Assembly: GCA_019237115.1 (NCBI GenBank)
Contig: JAFAHS010000159.1
Location: 34,306-98,305 of the forward strand
DNA length: 64,000 bases
Direction of reading: 5' to 3'
From: Deltaproteobacteria bacterium
GTDB lineage: Bacteria > Desulfobacterota > Binatia > Binatales > Binataceae
Shown: piece by piece, positions 37,722-47,295 of the stretch
Layout: each line of letters opens with the position of its first letter
Numbering within the stretch: the first letter of the stretch is position 1
Notes under the pieces: model-generated
Databases searched by the model: none
The model's input: only the letters and a program-made list of their open reading frames with translations
Told to the model about the DNA's origin: nothing
Translations under genes and position numbers: made by a program

Positions 37722-37795
37722 TCGGGGCGAGCCGATTTGAACGGCCGACCCCCTGCTCCCAAGGCAGGTGCGCTACCAGGCTGCGCTACGCCCCG
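37722..37795 (-). tRNA. tRNA-Pro (TGG)
   Basis: Acceptor CGGGGCG / CGCCCCG, anticodon stem CCTGC/GCAGG around the loop CTTGGGA (anticodon TGG), and T arm containing GTTCAAATC. CCA is not encoded. It is the first gene of the minus-strand Pro-Arg-His-Lys array. Confidence 0.95.
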
Positions 37796-38779
37796 TAACC
37801 GTAAAGCGTTAACACAGGCACTGATCCGGCTCAACCATCGTTGCTTTTTGGAGGTCAATCGGTCGCTCGCGATCCCCGATATCCAATCTCCGCAGGCTCT
37901 TTAAATAGATCGGTTGGAATAACTCGCTCTTAGGTAGCGCCTGGGTAAAAGAGGCGACCCTGATCCCGTTGAATAGCTTACAAGTCACCGTCGATTGCGA
38001 CGACCGTGGCCAGACGACGGATTCTATCCATCTGAACATCAATCCATCCGTAAGCAAGGTCGCAATGATGGCTACGGAAACGGACCCTTCGGAAGGGGCG
38101 TACAGCTAGGACAGCGCAAATCCGTTTTGTGGTGGCGCTGTTTATGGACCGCTTTGATGTAGACCTGCCCAACGGTCACCCTTTGGAGTACAGCGCTCCG
38201 CACGTCAGAATAATCCAGTGGATGGCAGCGCGACCGTGGTCGGTAACCTTACGATTTCATGGAACCACCAGAAATGTGGCGTGCCGCTAGAGACGACGAT
38301 TCAACCCGACCAACAGACAGAGGGTACCTAGCCTGGGAAGCACTTGGGCCGGCAATCAAGTTTCACTCGTCGCCGAGGGTACGTCATGTTCGATACCGGT
38401 GTGACATGCGGCTGAGCTGCGCGGGTTCTCGGCACCTCCTTTCGGCCGTTCGCGGAAAGATTTTTGTTGCATCACGAGATCTCGCGAGTGCAACACGGGT
38501 GTTGCTGTCCCGTTCCGCTTTCAGGATTGACCTGTCGCGAATTGCCAAGTGCGTGCGTCTGAATGAAGCGAATTCCAAGTCGTGAAAATGCTGGAAATTC
38601 GCGAGGATCCGCGCGTCCCCTCAGCGCGAGTCCCCCGTCACGACTCGCATTACGCGAAGAGTTCGTGCCACCTCACGCTCGATTTTGTTGACCACCGGCG
38701 TGGGCACACCATTTGCTTGCTAATCCGGCAGCGCTGCAAATCTCCTCCCCCGAGAACCACAGCGCCTGTCCCCAAGCAC
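37796..38779. other. Non-coding stretch of about 1 kb, no gene seen
   Basis: Upstream of the tRNA array, and so probably holding its promoter. Several short frames exist on both strands but none has a recognisable domain or start signal. Confidence 0.4.
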
Positions 38780-38835
38780 GGCCGGGCTACTCGCCGCGAG
38801 GCCCCCCACCCGCGGTCCACAAAGGTAGCCCGGCC
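38780..38835 (-). terminator. Nested hairpin after the glucan phosphorylase gene
   Basis: GGCCGGGCTA (38780-38789) pairs perfectly with TAGCCCGGCC (38826-38835). Inside, CCGCG pairs with CGCGG. It starts five bases after the phosphorylase stop on the minus strand. No U tract follows, so it may act as a rho-independent-like or 3'-stabilising structure. Confidence 0.45.
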
Positions 38836-38840
38836 TTTCT

Positions 38841-41363
38841 CTATTTAGCCTCGGCCTCGACAGACGCCATGCCCGGTCGGGGCCCCAGTCCCCAAATCTC
38901 GCGGGCGTATTCCTCGACAGTGCGGTCGCTCGAAAAATGCCCCATTCTGGCAACGTTCAAAATGGCCTTTCGCAGCCACGCATCTTGATTTCGATATTCC
39001 AAAGCAACCTGCGCCTGCGTCTCTACGTAAGATGCGAAGTCGGCAATCACGAAATATGGGTCGTGAATCAGCAGCCGGTCGGGAATCGATCGAAACAGGC
39101 CCGGTTCCCTGGGGCAGAAACGGTCTGATGCAAGCGCGTCGAAAACCCTCCGAACACGCGTATCACTCTCATAATATTTTCTGGGCGCGTAGCTCGCGGT
39201 GGCGCGCAGATCTTCAATACCTTCGGCGGTCAGACCGAAGATGAAGATATTTTCTGCGCCGACCGCCTCGCGAATCTCAATATTGGCGCCATCCAGCGTG
39301 CCTACTGTGAGCGCACCATTCATCGCAAATTTCATATTGCCGGTTCCGGAAGCTTCCATGCCGGCAGTGGAAATCTGTTCCGAGAGCTCGGCCGCAGGCA
39401 TGATTTTCTCGGCCAGGGAAACCCGGTAGTCGGGCAGAAATGCGACTTTGAGCAAGCCCCGCGTCTTTTCGTCCTTGTTGACGACCGCGGCGATGCTGTT
39501 GATTAGCTTGACGATCATCTTGGCTGCCCAATAGCCGGGGGGCGCCTTGCCGGCGAGCACATAGGTGCGCGGCACCAGCGGCTCGATGCCGTCCTCCACC
39601 AGGGTGAGATATTCGTGGACGATCCCCAGCGCCATCAGGAGCTGTCGCTTGTATTCGTGGATGCGCTTGGCCTGAACATCGAACAACGAGCTGGGATCCG
39701 CTTCCACGTCGGTAATCCGTTTGATGATGGTCGCGAGCCGTTCCTTGTTGTCGCGCTTGATGGCGGCGAACCGTGATCGGAAATCGGCATCGTCGGCGCA
39801 GGCTTCGATGCCGCGAATCTCTTCGAGATTGCGGATCCATCCGCTACCGATGGTTTCATTGAACAATTCGGCGAGTCCCGGGTTGGCCATCAGCAGCCAG
39901 CGCCGCTGCGTGACGCCGTTGGTCTTGTTGCTGAAGCGTTCCGGCCACAAACGATAGAATTCAGGCACCAACCGGCTCTTAACCAGCTCCGAATGAAGCT
40001 TGGAAACGCCGTTGATCGAATGGCTGCCGACGATCGCCAGGTGTGCCATCCGCACCTGCGGGTCGAAGCCGTCTTCGATGATGGAGACACGCGAGGTCAG
40101 ATCCTCCTCGTGGGCGGCGGCGGTCGCCGCGACTTCCGCGATGAAGCGCCGGTTGATCTCGTAGATGATCTCGAGGTGTCGTGGAACCACTCGCTGCATC
40201 AGCCCGATTGGCCATCGTTCGAGGGCCTCCGGCATCAGGGTATGGTTGGTGTACGCGATGGCTCCGCGAGTTGCTTCCCACGCGATATCCCAGGGCACTT
40301 CGTATTGATCCATGAACAGCCGCATCAGCTCCGCCACCGCGAGCGTCGGATGGGTGTCGTTGAGCTGGATCGCGACCTTGGACGGAAAATCGCGCACGTC
40401 TTCGCCACGATCGAAGAAGTCGCGCACGATGTCACGCACCGCGCAGGCAACGAAAAAATACTCCTGCAACAGGCGCAGCTCCCGTCCCGCCTGGTCTGCA
40501 TCGGAGGGGTACAGCACGCGTGAAATCGTTTCCGAAACGATCTTCTGCTCGACCGCCTTTACGTAGTCGCCGGCGTTGAAGATTTGCATGTCGAATTCAT
40601 CGGACGCGCCGGCGGCGAACAATCGCACGAAATTGACCGCCGGGCTCTGGTACCCGGAGATCGGCAGATCCGAGGGAATCCCGACGATGCCGCGCCAATC
40701 GACCCATTGCGGCTTATATTCGCCGCGCCGGTCGAAGCGGCGTTCGATGCGGCCGTAGACCGGAATGATGCACGACTGCTCCGGACGTGCGATTAGCCAT
40801 GGCGACATCTCCCGCCGCCAGCTGTCGGGACGCTCCTGCTGGAACCCATCGCGAATTTCCTGGCGGAACAATCCGAACTCGTAGTTAATCCCGTAGGCAT
40901 ACCCGGGGGTGTTGAGTGTCGCGAGCGAATCGAGAAGGCACGCCGCCAGACGCCCCAGACCGCCGTTACCAAGCCCGGCGTCCGGCTCCTCCTCGAAAAG
41001 CATCCGCAGGTCGATTCCGTTTTCGGCCAAACATTCCCGGCACGCGTCGATTATTCCCAGGTTGAACAGATTGTTCTCGAGGGAACGGCCGATCATGTAT
41101 TCGACCGAGAGATAGAACACCTTCTTGGCTCCGGCGCGCTCGAAGCGCGCGCGCGTCTCGAGCATTCGCTCCACCAGCATATCGCGCACTGCGAGCGCGG
41201 TTACCCGGTACCAATCGTGGCGCGAGAGCTGAATTCGTCGTTTCGCGACGGTAAAGCGAATGTGATGGTCGATAAGCCCATTGAAAAGCGCAGCGTTATT
41301 TTCCGTGGAGTTGGAACTTCGCATATCAGGGGTTTCTGGAGCGGGGTTCTCCTCTTGGTTCAT
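38841..41363 (-). CDS. glgP: Glycogen/starch/alpha-glucan phosphorylase
   Basis: An 840-residue GT35 phosphorylase that releases glucose-1-phosphate from alpha-1,4-glucans using pyridoxal phosphate. Seen: DWYRVTALAVRDMLVERM and KKVFYLSVEYMIGRSLENN near the N-terminus, EEEPDAGLGNGGLGRLAACL, the active-site QLNDTHPTLAVAELMR, TNGVTQRRWL, and the PLP-lysine signature EASGTGNMKFAMNGALTVGT. The length is normal. The start is taken at ATG 41363, giving MNQEENPAPE; the frame extends to 41423 without support. It stands alone, with no glycogen synthase or branching enzyme nearby. Its stop codon is TAG. Confidence 0.95.
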   Translation of the reverse strand: MNQEENPAPETPDMRSSNSTENNAALFNGLIDHHIRFTVAKRRIQLSRHDWYRVTALAVRDMLVERMLETRARFERAGAKKVFYLSVEYMIGRSLENNLFNLGIIDACRECLAENGIDLRMLFEEEPDAGLGNGGLGRLAACLLDSLATLNTPGYAYGINYEFGLFRQEIRDGFQQERPDSWRREMSPWLIARPEQSCIIPVYGRIERRFDRRGEYKPQWVDWRGIVGIPSDLPISGYQSPAVNFVRLFAAGASDEFDMQIFNAGDYVKAVEQKIVSETISRVLYPSDADQAGRELRLLQEYFFVACAVRDIVRDFFDRGEDVRDFPSKVAIQLNDTHPTLAVAELMRLFMDQYEVPWDIAWEATRGAIAYTNHTLMPEALERWPIGLMQRVVPRHLEIIYEINRRFIAEVAATAAAHEEDLTSRVSIIEDGFDPQVRMAHLAIVGSHSINGVSKLHSELVKSRLVPEFYRLWPERFSNKTNGVTQRRWLLMANPGLAELFNETIGSGWIRNLEEIRGIEACADDADFRSRFAAIKRDNKERLATIIKRITDVEADPSSLFDVQAKRIHEYKRQLLMALGIVHEYLTLVEDGIEPLVPRTYVLAGKAPPGYWAAKMIVKLINSIAAVVNKDEKTRGLLKVAFLPDYRVSLAEKIMPAAELSEQISTAGMEASGTGNMKFAMNGALTVGTLDGANIEIREAVGAENIFIFGLTAEGIEDLRATASYAPRKYYESDTRVRRVFDALASDRFCPREPGLFRSIPDRLLIHDPYFVIADFASYVETQAQVALEYRNQDAWLRKAILNVARMGHFSSDRTVEEYAREIWGLGPRPGMASVEAEAK

Positions 41364-41490
41364 CGGGTAGTTCTCTTGCCGTGCGCTTCCGCGCGCTCGC
41401 GGGCTCGCACGCGGCTTGTCCAATTCCGATCATTCCGCGCGCTTACCATGCTTGCAAACGCAACGAGGTGCTCATTAACGGGACCGAGTC

Positions 41491-41838
41491 GTGACCAGCG
41501 TGGTCCACGCCAAACACTGTGTCACAGGATCCCGCTTTGGTGTAAGAACTTGGACTGTGAGTCGGCCGGTTTCGCTTCAATCATGCTTGATGGTTGCGGC
41601 CATCCTGCCGTCGACCCTCGCTTTCACAGCATGCGACCCAATCATTTCTATCGCCGGAGCGAATTTTCCGAGTTGGTTGTTCTGCATGCTGATCGGCGCT
41701 GCCCTGGCGGCGCTGGTGCGCCCGTTACTGTTGCTCTCCCGCCTGGAGTCTAACGTTGGTCCGCTAACGATTTTCTATCCCAGCCTGATCGCGATGCTTG
41801 CGATGATTGTCTGGGTAATCTTTTTCGATCGCACCTGA
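41491..41838 (+). CDS. YtcA-like small membrane lipoprotein of an efflux operon
   Basis: A frame of up to 115 residues with a lipobox-like LAFTAC, then DPIISIAGANFPSWLFCMLI and a second hydrophobic helix (LTIFYPSLIAMLAMIVWVIF). The P.(I/V)...GA.FPSW.FC pattern is that of the YtcA family, small proteins found next to HlyD/FUSC exporters. The start is unclear: GTG 41491, or ATG 41590 without a proper basic n-region. It ends eight bases before the HlyD gene in the same direction and is probably co-transcribed. Confidence 0.7.
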   Translation: MTSVVHAKHCVTGSRFGVRTWTVSRPVSLQSCLMVAAILPSTLAFTACDPIISIAGANFPSWLFCMLIGAALAALVRPLLLLSRLESNVGPLTIFYPSLIAMLAMIVWVIFFDRT

Positions 41839-41845
41839 GTCGTCG

Positions 41846-42922
41846 ATGGCCGCCGAGCACTTCCAGACGCGGCCCGATATGGGTATGCGAATCGCGGGGA
41901 GGGTGCTCGCCGCGGCCGTCTACCTGGTAACCGTCGTCCTCGCCATTTACATCACCCGCGTTTACTTCCTGTTTCCGCAGACCGACGATGCTTTCGTGCG
42001 CGCAAACACGGTCGAGATCGCACCGCATGTGAGCGGACCCATCGTCGCGCTTCCCATCCATGACAATCAGCATGTGAAGCGGGGTGATCTGCTGTTCATT
42101 GTCGACCCGCGACCCTACCAGGCCGATCTGGATGCGGCCGAAGCCAACCTGGACCTGACCAATCTCCAGATAAGCGCCTTCGACAACACGATTGCGGCGG
42201 CCAAAGCACGAGAGGCGGAACTGGATGCGGATCGCGCGTACGACCAACAATACCTCAATCGGCTGGCTCCTCTGCTGCCCGACAACTTCGTCACCGCCAA
42301 CGACGTGTCCAACGCGCGCAGCAAGCTGGCAGCTGCGAAAGCCGCCGTGCAAAGGGCCCGCAGCGACGTCGCCCGCGCGACCAACGAGCAGGGTAAATAC
42401 GGCGACATCAACGCACGCCGCAAAGCGGCGCAAGCGGCAGTTTATCGAGCGAAACTCAACGTCGAGTATTGCCATGTCTATGCACCGTTCGACGGATACG
42501 TGACGAACCTCAATATCGCGGTGGGTCAATATGCCAATGAAGGCAAACCGGTGGTGAGCCTGGTCGACGATAGAAATTGGTACGTGATGGCGAATTTTCG
42601 TGAGACCTTTCTCGCCAGAATTCGCCCCGGAATGACAGCGCAGGTGTTTCTGCTCGGCTACCCGAGGGTGCGATTTCGAGGGCGCGTTCAGGGAGTCGGC
42701 TGGGCGCTGTTCCAGGACAACGGCGCCACGGTGGAGGGACTGCCGCGGACCGAACCGACCCTCAACTGGGTGCGCCTGGCTCAGCGCTTTCCAGTGCGAA
42801 TCACGCTTGAGGATCAGGATCCACGCTATCCGTTTCGCATGGGCGAGACTGCAGTTGTAACCGTTACGGGCTGGCCGCAGCAGCGTTCGCTTCCAGCGCG
42901 CTCGATCCAGTCGCAAAAGTAA
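41846..42922 (+). CDS. HlyD/EmrA-family membrane fusion protein
   Basis: A 358-residue periplasmic adaptor: one N-terminal transmembrane helix (about 17-38), then QTDDAFVRANTVEIAPHVSG (first half of the lipoyl domain), a long alpha-helical hairpin (about 90-190), the second lipoyl half VYAPFDGYVTNLNIAVGQYA and beta-barrel sequence. It bridges an inner-membrane pump to an outer-membrane TolC-like channel. It lies directly after ytcA and upstream of a FUSC pump, with a convergent outer-membrane factor between. Its last 59 bases overlap the 3' end of that convergent gene. Confidence 0.9.
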   Translation: MAAEHFQTRPDMGMRIAGRVLAAAVYLVTVVLAIYITRVYFLFPQTDDAFVRANTVEIAPHVSGPIVALPIHDNQHVKRGDLLFIVDPRPYQADLDAAEANLDLTNLQISAFDNTIAAAKAREAELDADRAYDQQYLNRLAPLLPDNFVTANDVSNARSKLAAAKAAVQRARSDVARATNEQGKYGDINARRKAAQAAVYRAKLNVEYCHVYAPFDGYVTNLNIAVGQYANEGKPVVSLVDDRNWYVMANFRETFLARIRPGMTAQVFLLGYPRVRFRGRVQGVGWALFQDNGATVEGLPRTEPTLNWVRLAQRFPVRITLEDQDPRYPFRMGETAVVTVTGWPQQRSLPARSIQSQK

Positions 42923-44396
42923 CCGCCGCCGCCGAAACTAGTACCTCGGCTTTGCTCTGAATGATTGCGTAACGCGCTGCCGCCAGCTCGCGCTCCGCGG
43001 AAAGCAAGTCAACAATCGTCGCCAGTCCGTGCCCATACGATTTGAAGTTGGAGTCATACGACGACTGTGACGCCGCCAGCAGCGCTTCCGCATAGTCGTA
43101 CTTGCGCCGTGCCGTCAGGTAGGTGAAGTACGCGCGCCACACGTTGGCGGCCACCTCGAGCTTGGCGTCTTTGAGATCCTCGTGCGCAGCATCGCGTTCA
43201 GCCTCAGCTTCCTTGATCGAGTTGATCCGCGAAAAACCCGTAAACAGTTGCCATCGGAGGTCGATCCCGAAGGCGTACTCTGGGGCCAGCGCGGTATAGG
43301 TCAGTGTCCGCGGGTTAGAGAGCCGATAGGTAAAAGCCTGCGCGCCATAGAAGCTTGAAAACCCAACCGTCGGATACAGCGATGCGCGGGCGAGAGCGAC
43401 ATCCGCTTGCCGGGCGCGCAGCGCAGAGACCTTGGCTGCCAGGTCCGGCCGTTCTCGAAGGGCGTCATCGATCAACCGTTCGACGTCTCCACCGAGCGAC
43501 GGGGGCAGCGGCTGAGCTCGAAGGGGTTCGATCTCGGGCGCCCGGTCCGCGCGGACGCCGAGGGCGAGGGCGAGGTCGGCCTGGGCCAGGCTCACATCGA
43601 GGCGGGCGTTTTCGAGATCGTATTGGGCCTGCGCTTCGCGCTGCCGAGCCAGCAGGACTTCGGGCTGCGTCGCCAGACCGGTTTGCTTCCGGCGATCGGC
43701 GCTGGTCCGATCGGTGATCGCGAGCTTGAGGGCCGCCTCGGCCGCCATCACACTTGCTTGCGCGGCATCGAGTCGGTAGTAGCCGCGCTCGACATTGAAA
43801 ACGACCTCCTGAACCTGGCGATTGAACAGCAGGTTGGCTGCGATGAGCCGGTCCATTGCCGAAGCAGCCTGCGCATCGCGGCGTCCGAAGTCGATGAGGT
43901 CGTAGTCGAGCGACAAGAGGTTACTACTCTGCCAGGTTTTCAAAATTCCCCAATGATTGGGCACCAGATCGACGAGCCGCTGATACCCATTGATGCTGTG
44001 GAAGCTCAGGACCGGGTAATAGGGTGCGTGGGCTTGTCCGGCAGCTGCGGCCGCAGCTTGGGCCGACTGCCATGCGCGACTGGTCGACGGGTTCTTTGCG
44101 AGCGCGAAAGCGATCAAGTCGCCAAGTCCCAGCCTGCGGTTCCGGTCCGACGCCGGCAAGTCGGACAGCGCCGCAACCTCCGCCGCGGAACCTACCAGCT
44201 TGCGCGCCGCGGGCGGCGGAGACCATTCACGCTCGACCGTAGGTGGGGCCCATGCGCGCGGGTTCACCTCGGGCCTGTCCGCGTACTGGCCACACCCGAT
44301 CAACCCGCATAGGCACAGGTACAGCGCGTGGCGGGCGATGCGCGCTGCAGTCCGTCGCGATTGCTGCATGTGGGGATCTTTGGAATGAAAGTGCAT
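42864..44396 (-). CDS. TolC/NodT-type outer-membrane efflux lipoprotein
   Basis: A 510-residue RND/MFP-type outer-membrane factor. The N-terminus has a signal peptide ending in the lipobox LIGCGQ. Two OEP domains follow with long Ala-rich helices (AQAAAAAAGQAHAPYYPVLS, VERGYYRLDAAQASVMAAEA, YAEALLAASQSSYDSNFKSY) and the repeat-end motif GLATIVDLLSAERELAAARY. It should form the exit duct for the adjacent HlyD-FUSC pump. It is encoded on the opposite strand and overlaps the HlyD gene tail to tail by 59 bases. The start is ATG 44396 or ATG 44369. Confidence 0.9.
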   Translation of the reverse strand: MHFHSKDPHMQQSRRTAARIARHALYLCLCGLIGCGQYADRPEVNPRAWAPPTVEREWSPPPAARKLVGSAAEVAALSDLPASDRNRRLGLGDLIAFALAKNPSTSRAWQSAQAAAAAAGQAHAPYYPVLSFHSINGYQRLVDLVPNHWGILKTWQSSNLLSLDYDLIDFGRRDAQAASAMDRLIAANLLFNRQVQEVVFNVERGYYRLDAAQASVMAAEAALKLAITDRTSADRRKQTGLATQPEVLLARQREAQAQYDLENARLDVSLAQADLALALGVRADRAPEIEPLRAQPLPPSLGGDVERLIDDALRERPDLAAKVSALRARQADVALARASLYPTVGFSSFYGAQAFTYRLSNPRTLTYTALAPEYAFGIDLRWQLFTGFSRINSIKEAEAERDAAHEDLKDAKLEVAANVWRAYFTYLTARRKYDYAEALLAASQSSYDSNFKSYGHGLATIVDLLSAERELAAARYAIIQSKAEVLVSAAAVTFATGSSALEANAAAASP

Positions 44397-44902
44397 AACG
44401 ATTTCACCGGATGCATGACGATTGGATTCCGTGCTGGGAAGCGTTCTTTAAAGCTCTTCGAAAACCTGTGCAAGGTCCAGCGTCGGATCCTCGCGCGAAA
44501 ATTGACGGTTGCCAGGAATTGGGAGCCCAGAGCCATATGCGTTTTCCACTTTGTCGCGGATGGGAGGACTGCTGATAGTATTCCAGGGCTCCTTTGGGGT
44601 ACCCGGGACGCGCGTAGTAATGACGCGCGCGCAGATGCCGTTCAAAGCCCGGCGATCGCGCTAAGGAGGGCGCTTTGCAACGCGAGGCGGCTTGGCCGAG
44701 GGCGGCTCTGCCAGCGCCCCGCTCCTGTCCGGCTCCTGCGAAAAATACTAGGAGCTGAGGAAGCACTTCGTTGTCTGCTGATCTACGCTTCGGTGGCAGG
44801 CCAGATGCTCGCCTCGGAAAGAGATGGGAACAGGCTAGGACTAAAATGCTCGTTTCCTTCAGGGGTTTTCCAGAAGAATCGAAGAAAAAATCAGGCTGAA
44901 CG
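44397..44902. other. Intergenic stretch between divergent outer-membrane factor and FUSC genes
   Basis: About 500 bases that must carry promoters for both divergent genes. I see no gene, RNA or clear operator. Confidence 0.4.
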
Positions 44903-47011
44903 ATGGTATCGCACGATGTGACCTCTGCACGCTTCGGGCGTGCGCTGGCTTACGAAAGCCTTCCGATTCGAGCCACGTTCAGGTCCTGGGCCGCGGAACT
45001 CGCACCGTTTCCCAACCGATGGCGCCGTGCGGCGCGGGTTGCATTCGTGACCGCAATCGGCGCCGGAATCATGGCCACGGTGCAAATAGCCAACCCGCTC
45101 GGACCCACGCTACTGGTTAGCCTCGCCGCACCCGAATTCGCGTTCACCTTCTCGACCGGCATTGTGTTTCTGCTCACGGCGGCGATCATTCAGGTGTTGG
45201 CACTGTTCATGGTCGGGGCGTTGGCGGACAGTCCAGTCCTGCTGGTCGCCGCCTTCATCGTATTCACCGCAATCTCCACCTACCTCATCTACGGAGTCCG
45301 AAGCCTTGGACGATTGTGGCTCTGGATTCAGATTCCATCGCTCACGGCCTTCTACCTGGTCCTGTTCGACACCAACTCGCTCGGATGGGACAACGCGCAG
45401 ATCTACGCGGGAATCGCGATTGCGGTCGCATTGCTCCTGGTGTTCAACAATCTGCTCTGGCCAGTGCCGGCGGAAATGGTCCTGGCCAACTCACTGCGCA
45501 ACACGCTCGCCCGCTCCCGTCGGAGGCTCGCTTTGCTGATCACGATCTTTCTGGGCGAGGCGACGCCCGACCACGATCGCACGGTTGCATCGAAGCTCGC
45601 CTACCACCTTGCGCTGCTGCGACCCGCCACCCGCCAGACAACCGACGCGCCATCCTCCGCCCGCCTCCTCGCGGCAGTGATGGTCGCCGAAAGAATTCAC
45701 AATGAGATCGAACGGCTCTGCGCAGTTGCTTGCGAGCAGTTCGGCCGGACTTACGAAGAGGCGCGTAAGCGCGAGCTGCGGGAGATGGCGGACGCGCTTG
45801 ACGGTGCTCTCAACGAGTACATTCTTCACATCAGCCAGCCGAGTCGTCGTGAACACCCGCAGACTGCCCTGTCACTCGACCTGTTTCGCGCCCGCGCCAG
45901 GTACCTGTCGGAGCGAGGCGCGCTCGATGAGGTGGCGGAGCATTTGGTCAGAATAGGCGACCTGTTGAGCGCCGATGCCCGGGAACTACCGTCGCCCGGC
46001 GCGCGACGATATGCGCCGCCGAGACCACCCTTCCGACCGAACAAATTTCTCGTCCGTTTTTGCGTGCGCCACACGATCGCAATGACCCTGGCTTTCATGG
46101 CGGGACTGTACGCCAACAACGCGGCTCTTCACGCCTCGTTGTGGCTGCTGATGATCGGCGGCCCACCGAGCCACGGCGCGACCGCGCGCAAATTCACCAT
46201 GCGCGCGATCGGTTCTTCGGGAGCGTTGATGTTCGCGGCGCTTGGCACTATCGCGGTGGCGCCGAATTTCACTTCGGTTCCGCCCTACCTGGCGGCGATT
46301 TTCATCGGCGTACTGCTTATGACCTACATTGGTGAGGGGGGCGGCCAGCTGTCTTATCTTGCTATCGGGGCCACCGCGTTTGTGATCGCATTCAGCGGGC
46401 CGGGGCCGCGGCCCGACATGGTGGGCTCGATCTGGACGATCTGGGGGATCAGTTTCGGCATGCTGATTCGCGCGATCGTTTCCGCGGTTTCTATCGAGGC
46501 GCCAAATCGGACGCTGGCCGAGGAATTCGAGCGACCGCTGCATGGTCTGGGGGCGCTCGTACCCGACAGCGGACCGGCGAACGTGGCTGCAGCCGAACTC
46601 GAGGTGACGACCGGAATCGAAAACATGCTCGAGGTTGCGGCAGACGCTCAATTACAGGGCCGATCGAGCGGCATCGATGCGAGCAACCTGGTGGATGCGC
46701 TCGACACCATGCGCCGGCTCGCATTCACGATGAGCAACCTCGCGCGTCAGCCGAGCGCGGCCGACGATCTAAACGGATTCGACGCTGCGGTGCGGTCCAG
46801 AATTGAATCCTGGTGCGCGAGCATCAGGTCGCAACTCGAGGGAAGGTTGGCAGAGGCTCCGCTGCGCAAGATGGTATCGAGCACAGTCGGGCCTGACCTC
46901 TCCGTGTTACTGCAATCGCGACCAGCGGACGAATTGGCGGCTGACAGAGGGCACGTCGCAGGGCTGATTCATGTCCTTGAAAGTCAACTGACGACCGTGC
47001 GACTTGGGTAA
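44903..47011 (+). CDS. FUSC-family inner-membrane exporter (AaeB-like)
   Basis: A 702-residue fusaric-acid-resistance/aromatic-acid exporter family protein. Two blocks of about six hydrophobic helices each (about 45-190 and 385-530) flank a soluble domain of about 200 residues, and a C-terminal soluble domain of about 170 residues follows. The second block contains FCVRHTIAMTLAFMAGLYAN and GGQLSYLAIGATAFVIAF. With the YtcA-like, HlyD and TolC-like proteins it forms a complete three-envelope-component pump for an organic acid or antimicrobial. ATG 44903 is used. Confidence 0.88.
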   Translation: MVSHDVTSARFGRALAYESLPIRATFRSWAAELAPFPNRWRRAARVAFVTAIGAGIMATVQIANPLGPTLLVSLAAPEFAFTFSTGIVFLLTAAIIQVLALFMVGALADSPVLLVAAFIVFTAISTYLIYGVRSLGRLWLWIQIPSLTAFYLVLFDTNSLGWDNAQIYAGIAIAVALLLVFNNLLWPVPAEMVLANSLRNTLARSRRRLALLITIFLGEATPDHDRTVASKLAYHLALLRPATRQTTDAPSSARLLAAVMVAERIHNEIERLCAVACEQFGRTYEEARKRELREMADALDGALNEYILHISQPSRREHPQTALSLDLFRARARYLSERGALDEVAEHLVRIGDLLSADARELPSPGARRYAPPRPPFRPNKFLVRFCVRHTIAMTLAFMAGLYANNAALHASLWLLMIGGPPSHGATARKFTMRAIGSSGALMFAALGTIAVAPNFTSVPPYLAAIFIGVLLMTYIGEGGGQLSYLAIGATAFVIAFSGPGPRPDMVGSIWTIWGISFGMLIRAIVSAVSIEAPNRTLAEEFERPLHGLGALVPDSGPANVAAAELEVTTGIENMLEVAADAQLQGRSSGIDASNLVDALDTMRRLAFTMSNLARQPSAADDLNGFDAAVRSRIESWCASIRSQLEGRLAEAPLRKMVSSTVGPDLSVLLQSRPADELAADRGHVAGLIHVLESQLTTVRLG

Positions 47012-47295
47012 CCGATCGCCTGTTGGAACGGCCCAATCGGGGACCGTTTTGCTAGGTCGCCCTCGATTGCGCGATCGATTCGTCCGCGGCAGTTGGTACC
47101 GACCCGCAGCCGCTCCTCGAACGAGAGCTGGAGAGAAGAGGGAATTCGGTCGACGGATGCGACGCACCCTGGCCGGTGTGAGGACTATGCAAATTCCCCC
47201 AAAGCGTCGTACAGTCCGGTGACGCCGTGCCGGGGTCTCAGCAGATGGCGGGATTCGCTTTGAGAGTAGACCAGCGCGGTGACGGAGGAACTACG

